From Holophagales bacterium UBA2201 (GTDB taxonomy: Bacteria > Acidobacteriota > Thermoanaerobaculia > UBA2201): a stretch of DNA of 48,284 bases. The notes under the pieces are model-generated. The model made no database searches. It worked only from the letters and a program-made list of their open reading frames with translations, and was not told where the DNA came from. This document shows, in pieces, positions 42,201 to 48,194 of this stretch. The first letter of the stretch is position 1; each line of letters starts with the position of its first letter. The stretch spans positions 1 to 48,284 of the forward strand of contig DCUZ01000115.1 in NCBI GenBank assembly GCA_002327305.1, written 5' to 3'. The translations under genes were made by a program, and so were the position numbers.

Positions 42201-42767
42201 GGTCACCTCCGGCGCCAGGACCGTGAAGGGGACCGCGTCCGCCTCCCGGCCGTTCATCAGAAGACGGAGCGGCCCCGAGGCCCCGTCCAGGGGGATGTGG
42301 ACGCCCAGGCACCGCCCCTCCACCCCAATCACGGCCAGGGGAAGGCCGCCGTAGCGGACCTCCACCTCGCCCGGCTCCACCGCCCCGCTCACCTCCAGGA
42401 GCACGAACGAGCCCGCGCCCCCCTCTTTCGGATAATAATCCTTGATCTTCAGGGAAGGCGCCGCCGTCCGGACCAGCAGGACCGCCATCCCGATCAACAG
42501 GACGCCCATGGCGGCCAGGACGGGGATCCACCACCGGACTGGGCGCCGGGCGCCGGGGACGGGAGCGGCAACGGTCAGGCTGCGCAGGGCGTCGATCGTC
42601 CCCGCGGGGACCCATTCGGTCCAACCGGGGGACCAGAGCAGATCGCCGGCGAAGAGGTTCCCCGCCGCCCCCATCAGGCAGATCTCCTCCCAGGGATAGG
42701 GGCCATACTGCTTCCCCCCCCGCCCGAGATAATAGGCGTCCCCGCCCGAACCCGGCTGTAATGTCAT
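39228..42767 (-). CDS. Giant GYF_2 / membrane / HEXXH metalloprotease-like / PKD protein (copy B)
   Basis: This 1179-residue protein is collinear over its whole length with the protein encoded at 10230-13778. It has an N-terminal GYF_2 domain (GRGGKQYGPYPWEEICLMG), a membrane helix (about 77-101), IPT-like beta domains, then HELFH (His492, Glu493, His496) with WWLEATAEW supplying a third ligand candidate, and C-terminal PKD-like modules with NYDFGD. The N-terminal third and the metalloprotease core are best conserved; the C-terminal end diverges and finishes MKYRWDPKMQ. As in copy A, the ATG follows a TATAAT-like box at 9 nt without a ribosome-binding site. It lies between the two 360-bp dodecin repeats. 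Function and substrate are unknown; membrane-anchored peptidase activity is inferred from the motif. Confidence 0.8.
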   Translation of the reverse strand: MTLQPGSGGDAYYLGRGGKQYGPYPWEEICLMGAAGNLFAGDLLWSPGWTEWVPAGTIDALRSLTVAAPVPGARRPVRWWIPVLAAMGVLLIGMAVLLVRTAAPSLKIKDYYPKEGGAGSFVLLEVSGAVEPGEVEVRYGGLPLAVIGVEGRCLGVHIPLDGASGPLRLLMNGREADAVPFTVLAPEVTLLHEERVAPTAGKRVIATKEGITVTIPGGMLKETRTLSISRVRNAAVARDDPFTPPEVYDVSIEGMEQLDGYVEIGIPYDPARLGKGIPALANFAPARWDEEHKAWVDLYGRVDEEKHTVCFITDHLTLLGVGEAAIFVVVVGGALGEVAERWANDKYLSPGGKIRILYSDPDLRAKFPDDRWKAAIAPAVLHAGDPYRPEFACAVQDIAYVFEESLRRYLAAGFADPTVKTLWGERLYTRYVKVKIDSNYVVLGAGEMVHENFWDTIHVPTELLKHEFYDPVLAGGTPFEQPFTALKSLLAHELFHVVQRPYYGTLVTFTGTPHKWWLEATAEWASLDLAKVPARPGYTKEPPCVVRRIGPKFLKHPIHTQGKVPLTSTATGGLDYEYLAAAWVRYLVGHRGENFKALFEAVAAERSSDPLLRLRSRLGRGAGSSFDDLYADFAAWVLANAGLRLADFADPDNTAVAADRCDSVAIGAEVGKVRAYLSGPEGRGGSRVLVFRKRGGGEKLDPTHRPLLKIEEPHPRTYDIEVDDGDALYFLAANGSASDARVGLNLQVPDGEEWRNAAYTTMELGRNGTASVWAVRFTLGGLKIEPGRVEDARGYEEVAFEVTAAGLDAKIAAVTFNYDFGDGARDARGQVKATVAGGRAQATLKHAYEPSPGLKGSGPPKKHILKVDLAHGAVLLESASAEVTVGRAEVVVMPRHSIGPPGATFDMQATARPPGNYRFKWEIAGQAEAIVREGSGSAIAPVLDREGKFAVTVELSSEKGVLLASDTVGVEVTREKTTRPAAAGAWVLGEVVPKPLNIEALRSIEPGAYSNAKFFCGTNFTSSASIDRGKAAIAYTGTVEKGRGGGTERVDYRSTWTDPGAVIRPGRIELTVSSEERGRTKLSQDEEGTITTSAGFSLGMAEGARWGLGSRPGGLSPTEGYACSTEVQLGRPPAAGTCTMAPEIPEGEEEQELHFEVVVFSSVGQARLTMKYRWDPKMQ

Positions 42768-42776
42768 GCGGGATTC

Positions 42777-42782
42777 ATTATG
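42777..42782 (-). promoter_or_regulatory. Putative -10 box for copy B of the GYF_2/HEXXH gene
   Basis: On the minus strand CATAAT ends 9 nt before the ATG at 42767, matching the distance in copy A (GATAAT, 9 nt). Confidence 0.4.
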
Positions 42783-42857
42783 CCACAGGTGGGGGGCTCA
42801 GGAATTTTCCGCGGGTGCGGGAAGACCGGGCGTATCGGCGCCGTTCCTGTTGTGGCC

Positions 42858-43223
42858 CTATCTCACCGGATCGCCGGGACAGGCGATGGTTTCTCCTGTC
42901 CCCGTTTCCAGCGCGACCATCGGCAGGCGGAAGAGGCCTGGCCGGCGGGCGAGGTGGTGCAGGGCCCGGGTCTCCTCCCGGATGCGCAACTCCAGATCAC
43001 CCGTTTTCGTGGTGTCCAGAGGCAGAGAGAGCCCGATGACGGCCACCTGGCGACTCGTGAAATATTCGAGATCGGCCGTGAGGGCGCCGTTGTCCATCCT
43101 GAAGCCGTGATGGATGTGCCCGTCGGCAACCTCCAGCCGTGGCTGCGCCCCCCGGACCGGCCGAAGGTCCAGGCACGCGGTCAGACAGCAGAGACAGAGG
43201 CCATGCAAAACGAAGCGGGACAT
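42858..43223 (-). pseudogene. Truncated gene ending in MITE-like sequence; possible metal-dependent hydrolase N-terminus
   Basis: The start is convincing: GAGGAGG precedes the ATG at 43223 and a lipoprotein-like signal follows (FVLHGLCLCCLTACLD). The sequence then runs EVADGHIHHGFRMDNGALTA, with a His-x-His pair reminiscent of the N-terminus of amidohydrolase or membrane-dipeptidase folds, but stops after 121 residues. The last codons lie in a 21-bp stretch (42876-42896) identical to the inside of the MITE-like element at 43921-43941, so the original 3' part was probably lost to insertion or recombination. The identity of the parent enzyme is uncertain. Confidence 0.6.
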
Positions 43224-43300
43224 TGCGCCTCCTCACGGTCCGCCATGGAGTGAGGACCGTCCCCATTTTCCCATTATTCCAGTATGACCTGCAATCTCAT

Positions 43301-43355
43301 AAATAGGTGACTGTCCCTAATTATCTAGCGCCATTCGTGACTGTCCCTAATTATC
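43301..43355. repeat. Dispersed TGACTGTCCC-type repeat, copy 2
   Basis: AAATAGGTGACTGTCCCTAA, TAGCGCCATTC and GTGACTGTCCCTAATTAT in the same order as at 17971-18050. It ends directly where the right-hand 360-bp duplication begins. The rest of the 230-bp gap between the truncated gene and dodecin copy 2 holds only this and the duplication. Confidence 0.7.
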
Positions 43356-43413
43356 AAAACTCCCGCCCCAGGCGCACATGTCCCCCAGTACCGGGTTTTC
43401 GCCGTTACTGCCA

Positions 43414-43440
43414 AAGCGGGGCTTTTCAACAGCCCCGCTT
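43414..43440 (-). terminator. Dodecin terminator, right copy
   Basis: Same hairpin (AAGCGGGGCT / AGCCCCGCTT) as after dodecin copy 1. Confidence 0.7.
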
Positions 43441-43453
43441 GCCGGGCTGAGCG

Positions 43454-43657
43454 TCAATCCTCGATGATGAAGGTCAGCGCCATGTTCACCTGGTATTCTT
43501 TGATGCGGCCTTTTTCGACGCGCACCTGCTGTTCCTTGATCCAGGCGCTCTTGACGTTCCGAAGGGTCTTGTTCGCGCGCTCGATCCCCTGGCGGATCGC
43601 ATCCTCGAAACTCTCTTTCGAAGTGGCGCTGATCTCCGCGATCTTGGCGATGGACAT
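43454..43657 (-). CDS. Dodecin family flavin-binding protein (copy 2)
   Basis: This 67-residue dodecin is identical in protein sequence to the product of 38888-39091. Its coding region differs only at silent positions (for example the penultimate Glu codon is GAG instead of GAA). GGAGG lies upstream of the ATG as in copy 1. Beyond 43716 its upstream sequence diverges from copy 1, so the two genes may be differently expressed despite identical products. Confidence 0.9.
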   Translation of the reverse strand: MSIAKIAEISATSKESFEDAIRQGIERANKTLRNVKSAWIKEQQVRVEKGRIKEYQVNMALTFIIED

Positions 43658-43782
43658 GAGATACCTCCAATAAGGATTTATTCCGCAGTATGGCGTGGAG
43701 CGGGTTCCATCGTGCCCCTGCAAGATACTAACGCCCACTGGGCCGTCAAATAGTCCATGAAGAGCTCACGGGGAGATAAAGT

Positions 43783-44010
43783 AGGGACGGTGGGGCTGTT
43801 GAAAAACCTTCTCGCGCTGTCGCAGACAGACAAAAAGAGGGACTGTACCGAGGTTGGCAGGATGGGGGCGGGACTGTCCCCTATTTGTCCGATCTCCCTT
43901 AAATGGTGGGCATAATCACAGGGACAGGCGATGGTTTCTCCGCCCCATTCCCGAAGCCATGCCGGTTCAGCGAGAGGGGTTTTCCAACAGCCCCACTGTC
44001 CCTATTTTCC
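43783..44010 (+). mobile_element. MITE-like element, copy 1
   Basis: A non-coding element of about 228 bp has terminal inverted repeats: left GGGACGGTGGGGCTGTTGAA, right its near reverse complement ending AACAGCCCCACTGTCCC. Internally it carries GACAAAAAGAGGGACTGT and GATGGGGGCGGGACTGTCCC. The sequence aligns along its whole length with the reverse complement of 44860-45107. No transposase is encoded, so it would depend on one elsewhere. Confidence 0.75.
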
Positions 44011-44189
44011 TGGTGCTTCCATCAATCCAAGCTCCCCCCTTTTTTAGGATGATTGTTGCCTTATTGATGCAGATATCAATAAATAAAGCCGTACAGGATA
44101 GCTTTTCTAAAAACAGTTTTTGGAATAAGAGTATAAAACGGACTGTTCCATATCGCGTTGAAAATATAATAAAACAGGAGGATCAGCAG

Positions 44190-44732
44190 ATGAGTAGAAA
44201 GTGGTTCGTGTCTGCAGTCGCAGCTATGTTGGCCATTTCGGCCTTCGCCGCTGAAAATGACACTAGCGGTGTTACCCCGAATCTGGACAAGGGAACCAAG
44301 GTTCTCGAAGGTGCAGGAAGCATCAATGTGATGGGAGATGAAATACAAATTCAGTTCGCCTACGGCCGGCTCGTCGCCGACGCAATCGAAGTTGCCCTGG
44401 TCGCTGGATTGCACGACGACGATAGTTACATGAGCACCGAGCTGGGAGTCCGCGCCGAGTACAATTTCGTCCTTGATTCGGCCTTTGTGCCATTCCTGAA
44501 CACCGGCGTTGTCTGGGCCGATGCCGAAGCCGACGATAGAGATCTCGACACTGACGCCGCCGTATTTTCGATTGGTGGTGGCGTGAAGTACTTCATCCGC
44601 GACGACGTCGCTCTTGCCGTGAACGGCAGCTACCTTGTTGCCACGGATGATATCTTCGTCGATAGTGAGGACGGAGTATTGGAGGGTGACGAATTCCGCA
44701 TCCTTTTCAGCGTTCGCGTCTACTTCGACTAA
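44190..44732 (+). CDS. Small outer-membrane beta-barrel protein
   Basis: This 180-residue protein has a signal peptide (RKWFVSAVAAMLAISAFAAE) and a mature part of alternating strands (IQIQFAYGRLVADAIEVALV, TELGVRAEYNFVL, VFSIGGGVKYFIRDD, VALAVNGSYLVAT) ending FRILFSVRVYFD, typical of an 8-strand OmpA/OmpX-like barrel, though the last residue is Asp rather than Phe. AGGAGG lies 7 nt before the ATG at 44190. Composition is more AT-rich than the neighbourhood. It has its own terminator and sits between two inverted MITE-like elements, suggesting acquisition or mobilisation as a unit. No other gene is seen in the 530-bp region upstream, which holds the first MITE-like element and an AT-rich leader. 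Confidence 0.85.
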   Translation: MSRKWFVSAVAAMLAISAFAAENDTSGVTPNLDKGTKVLEGAGSINVMGDEIQIQFAYGRLVADAIEVALVAGLHDDDSYMSTELGVRAEYNFVLDSAFVPFLNTGVVWADAEADDRDLDTDAAVFSIGGGVKYFIRDDVALAVNGSYLVATDDIFVDSEDGVLEGDEFRILFSVRVYFD

Positions 44733-44752
44733 TCGATATTCCGCACTGAACT

Positions 44753-44787
44753 GCGGCCCATCCCGTCATCCGGGGTGGGCCGCGCTC
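44753..44787 (+). terminator. Terminator after beta-barrel gene
   Basis: GCGGCCCATCCC pairs with GGGGTGGGCCGC around a short loop and is followed by GCTCTTT. Confidence 0.75.
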
Positions 44788-44859
44788 TTTGTCTCTGCCG
44801 CAAAGCATCGCGGAAACAGTGGAGGCATAGAGGGAAATAGGGAATCATAGGGACGGATA

Positions 44860-45107
44860 ATAGGGACTGTGGGGCTGTTGAAAAACCCTGTATGGATAAA
44901 ATCGGCGAAAACCCGGGACTGGGTCGGTTTCGGGGGCTTGGGGGTGAAACCGTTGCCTGTCCCTGTGGTTTTCGCCCACCGTTTCAGCGGGATAGGATAA
45001 AAAGGGGACAGTCCCGCCCCCATCCTTCCACTCTCGGCACAGTCCCTCTTTTTGTCCACTCTCACCAATGCGAAGGGGTTTTTCAACAGCCCCACTGTCC
45101 CCTATTT
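44860..45107 (-). mobile_element. MITE-like element, copy 2 (inverted relative to copy 1)
   Basis: This element of about 248 bp has terminal inverted repeats GGGACTGTGGGGCTGTTGAA and its near reverse complement. Its reverse complement matches copy 1 throughout, including GATGGGGGCGGGACTGTCCC and the ACAGGGACAGGC region. It is followed by CCCCTGTCCCCTATTTCCCC. A reading frame on its minus strand (MGLLKNPFAL start) is a by-product of the repeat. Confidence 0.75.
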
Positions 45108-45130
45108 CCCCTGTCCCCTATTTCCCCGGC

Positions 45131-45170
45131 CGAGGGCATAGACCACATCAAAGTGAAAATCCTGCTGCAT
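45131..45170 (-). pseudogene. Five-prime stub of a second DUF6765 gene
   Basis: The reverse strand reads ATG CAG CAG GAT TTT and continues to encode MQQDFHFDVVYALGR, matching the first 13 residues of the protein encoded at 34176-35201. Many third positions differ between the two, so this is the remains of a diverged homologue rather than a recent copy. It ends at the CTATTTCCCC sequence next to MITE-like element 2. Confidence 0.75.
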
Positions 45171-45182
45171 GCGGATAACGCC

Positions 45183-48100
45183 TTATGTCCGCGCCGCATC
45201 CCCGGACGGCTCGTAGGTCAGCCCGAAGATGGTGTCCGTCATCCACCGCTTGAAGGATTCGTTGTCCATGAACTGCTTGAAGAGTTCAGTGTCGTCCTTC
45301 AGCACCGCCGTCATCACCCGCGCGAGGGCCTTGTCGTGCTCGATGCGGGCGTTCTGCTTGTCCGAGTTCCTCATCGCGTTCTGGTAGGCCTGGTCGGCCG
45401 AGACCCTCGAGGGGATGGTTTTGGTGATCAGTTCGTTCACCCGGTCATGGTCCGTCCAGGGGATGTTGCCGAAGTGCTCGTTGAAGGCCCTGATGATGTT
45501 GGAGAGCCGGTCGATCTCCGGCTCCGGCTTGTGGCCGCCGCCTTCCACGGGCACCGACAGGATCTCCGCATTCTCGTCCGGCAGAGAGATCTTCTGCATC
45601 GCGCGCTTTTCGGCGCGGTAGCTGTCCATGTCGATGGATTCGAGGATGCCCTTCGAGAGGTCCTCGTCCACGGGCGCCGGCAGTTTGGACACCAGGAAGT
45701 TCAGGAAAATGGAGAGCTTCTCCCACGCGGCGTTGGTCCAGGGGAGGACCTGCGACAGGAAGGCGTAGGTGCGGAGGAAGGCCTTGGCCTTCCCCTTGAA
45801 GTCCACCTGCTGGTCCTCGTTCAACTGCTCCTTGTACACGGCCACGCAGGCGTCCAGGATGGGGTCCAGCTTGTCGCGGTCCGCCCCGCCCAGGTACAGG
45901 GCCACCAGCTCCTCCACCTGGGAAGGGGCATAAACCTCATAGCCGTCGAGCCGCGCCTTGAGGTCGTGCAGTTTATTGGGGTCGGTCTCCTGGGCCAGGA
46001 TGGTGGTGCGGTAGTAGTCGGCGAAGGCCAGCTGGATGGTGTCGATGTCGTTCATGAAGTCGAGGATGAAGACATCGTGCTTCTGCGGGTGGGCGCGATT
46101 GAGGCGGGAGAGGGTCTGCACCGCCTTGATGCCCGCCAGCGTCTTGTCCACGTACATGGTGTGCAACAGCGGCTCGTCGTAGCCGGTCTGGAACTTGTCG
46201 GCGCAGATGAGGAAGCGGTAGGGGTCCTGCTGGAATTTGTCCGCGATTTGGTTGGACGGGAAGCCGTTGAGCGAGGCCTCAGACACCTTCGCCCCGCCGT
46301 ATTCGTGTTCGCCGGAGAACGCCACCAGGGCTCCGCAGGGGCTCTTCCGTTCCTGGAGGTATTCCTTGATGGCGTGGTAATACTTGATGGCCCGCTCCAC
46401 CCCGTCGCAAACCACCATCGCCCGCGCCTGGCCCCCGATCTTGTTGAGGGCGATCACCTGCTCGTGGAAGTGGTCCACCATGATCTCCGCCTTGAGGCGG
46501 ATGGCGTGTTCGTGCCCCTCCACATACCGGCGCAGTTTCTTCTGCGCGCGCTTGGCGTCGAACTCCGGGTCCCCGGCGATCTTCTTGCGCAATTTGTAGT
46601 AGGAGTCCACCGGCGTGTAGTGCTGGAGCACGTCCAGGATGAATCCCTCCTGGATGGCCTGCTTCATGGTGTACGAGTGGAAGGGGCGGTGCTTGACCGT
46701 GCCGTCCGGCCGCGGCTCCGGGTCGCCGAAGATCTCCAGCGTCTTGTTCTTGGGGGTGGCGGTGAAGGCGAAGTAGGAGGCGTTCGGCAGGAGCTTTCGG
46801 GCCTCCATCAGCCGGTTGATGGTGTCCTCGATGGTCTCGTCGTCCTCCACCTCCCCCGCCGTCCCCAGCGCCATGGCCACCGCGGCGGAGGTGCGCCCGC
46901 CCTGGCTGGAGTGGGCCTCATCAATGATGATGGCGAACTTCCGCCCCCGGTGCTCGCTCCCGATGGCGTCCAGGATGAACGGGAACTTCTGCACCGTGGA
47001 GATGATGATCTTCTTCCCCTCGGCGATGAAGCGGCGCAGGTCGCCCGAGTTCTCGGCGTGGCCCACGGTGGCCCCCACCTGGGCGAACTGCTTGATGGTG
47101 TCCTTGATCTGCTGGTCCAGGATGCGCCGGTCGGTCACCACGATGATGGAATCGAAGGCCGATACCCCGTCCCGGGCCAGGCCGATCAACTGATGGGCCA
47201 GCCAGGCGATGGAGTTGGACTTGCCGCTCCCCGCCGAGTGCTGGACCAGGTATCTTCGGCCCACCCCGCTCCGGCCCGCTTCGGCCAGGAGTTTGCGCAC
47301 CACATCGAGCTGGTGGTAGCGGGGCCAGATCTGCACCGCTTTCTTCCTGCCGGTCCGCTCATCCTTGAACTCCACCACCTGGGCGTAGTTCTCCAGGATG
47401 TCGGTCAGGCCGTCCCGGAGGAGGACGCGCTTCCAGAGGTAGTCGGTCTTGAGCCCCTCCGGGTTGGGCGGGTTGCCGGCGCCGTCATTCCAGCCCAGGT
47501 TGAACGGGAGGAACCACGAGGCCTTCCCCTTCAGGTGGGTGCAGAAGCGCACCTCGTGGTCGTCCACCGCGAAGTGGACCACGCACCGGCCGAACTCGAA
47601 GAGCTTCTCCCGCGGGTCCCGGTCGCGCTTGTACTGCTGGACGGCGTCCTCCACCGTCTGCTTGGTCAGGCTGTTCTTCAGCTCGAAGGTGGCCACCGGC
47701 AGGCCATTGATGAAGAGCCCCAGGTCGAGGGCCAGTTGACTCTCGTCGCGGCTGTAGCGGAACTGGCGGGTAACGCTGAAGCGGTTGGCGGCGAACCGCT
47801 CCCGGGCCTTCTCGTTCCCGGGCGACGGCGTGCCGTAGAAGAGGTCCAGGTGGTGCGGCCCATGCTTGAGTCCGTGGCGGAGGAGGTCGATGGTCCCGCG
47901 CTTGGTCACCTCCCCCTGGAGTCGCGCCAGGAACTTCTGCCGCGTGGGGCCGTCCTGCCCCAGGTCCAGCGCCCCGGCCGCCTCCGGCTGGGTGGCCTCC
48001 AGGAAGGCCCGCAGTTGGGCCAGGTCCACGCAGAATTCCCGGTCGTAGTCGCGCCAATCCCCCAGGAGCCAGCCCCCGCCGCCGTAGAGGGCCGTGACGC

Positions 48101-48194
48101 CGTGCGGCAATTCCGCCTGCGGCTCTGGTTTCTGCCCGGTCAGGGCTTCGACGATGAGGGTTTCAAGGGCGCGCTCGGAAGTGTCTGTTCTCAT
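45183..48194 (-). CDS. hsdR: Type I restriction enzyme R subunit
   Basis: This 1003-residue HsdR-type protein combines an N-terminal PD-(D/E)xK nuclease (Asp157, Glu171, Lys173 in FELKN) with an SF2 translocase. Motifs are Walker A HSAGSGKSNS (Lys325), motif II DEAHSSQGG (Asp425), motif III FAFTATPKNK, TGYDEPLLHTMYVDK, and motif VI LSRLNRAHPQK, followed by a helical C-terminal domain. It cleaves and translocates unmodified DNA as part of a complex with HsdM and HsdS. AAGGA lies 8 nt before the ATG at 48194. The M and S genes are not in this window; they should lie upstream, beyond the right edge. It lies next to mobile-element relics, in keeping with an accessory defence locus. Confidence 0.95.
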   Translation of the reverse strand: MRTDTSERALETLIVEALTGQKPEPQAELPHGVTALYGGGGWLLGDWRDYDREFCVDLAQLRAFLEATQPEAAGALDLGQDGPTRQKFLARLQGEVTKRGTIDLLRHGLKHGPHHLDLFYGTPSPGNEKARERFAANRFSVTRQFRYSRDESQLALDLGLFINGLPVATFELKNSLTKQTVEDAVQQYKRDRDPREKLFEFGRCVVHFAVDDHEVRFCTHLKGKASWFLPFNLGWNDGAGNPPNPEGLKTDYLWKRVLLRDGLTDILENYAQVVEFKDERTGRKKAVQIWPRYHQLDVVRKLLAEAGRSGVGRRYLVQHSAGSGKSNSIAWLAHQLIGLARDGVSAFDSIIVVTDRRILDQQIKDTIKQFAQVGATVGHAENSGDLRRFIAEGKKIIISTVQKFPFILDAIGSEHRGRKFAIIIDEAHSSQGGRTSAAVAMALGTAGEVEDDETIEDTINRLMEARKLLPNASYFAFTATPKNKTLEIFGDPEPRPDGTVKHRPFHSYTMKQAIQEGFILDVLQHYTPVDSYYKLRKKIAGDPEFDAKRAQKKLRRYVEGHEHAIRLKAEIMVDHFHEQVIALNKIGGQARAMVVCDGVERAIKYYHAIKEYLQERKSPCGALVAFSGEHEYGGAKVSEASLNGFPSNQIADKFQQDPYRFLICADKFQTGYDEPLLHTMYVDKTLAGIKAVQTLSRLNRAHPQKHDVFILDFMNDIDTIQLAFADYYRTTILAQETDPNKLHDLKARLDGYEVYAPSQVEELVALYLGGADRDKLDPILDACVAVYKEQLNEDQQVDFKGKAKAFLRTYAFLSQVLPWTNAAWEKLSIFLNFLVSKLPAPVDEDLSKGILESIDMDSYRAEKRAMQKISLPDENAEILSVPVEGGGHKPEPEIDRLSNIIRAFNEHFGNIPWTDHDRVNELITKTIPSRVSADQAYQNAMRNSDKQNARIEHDKALARVMTAVLKDDTELFKQFMDNESFKRWMTDTIFGLTYEPSGDAART

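Larger units (their letters stand above)
43357..43716. repeat. 360-bp segmental duplication, right copy (contains dodecin)
   Basis: Right-hand partner of 38791-39150, same length and orientation. Homology ends abruptly at both sides; to the left it abuts a TGACTGTCCC-type repeat. Confidence 0.9.

Noticed and set aside
44766..45095. A 109-codon open frame on the minus strand within MITE-like element 2
   Set aside because: The homologous element at 43783-44010 breaks the frame with a stop, so the frame is not conserved between copies.
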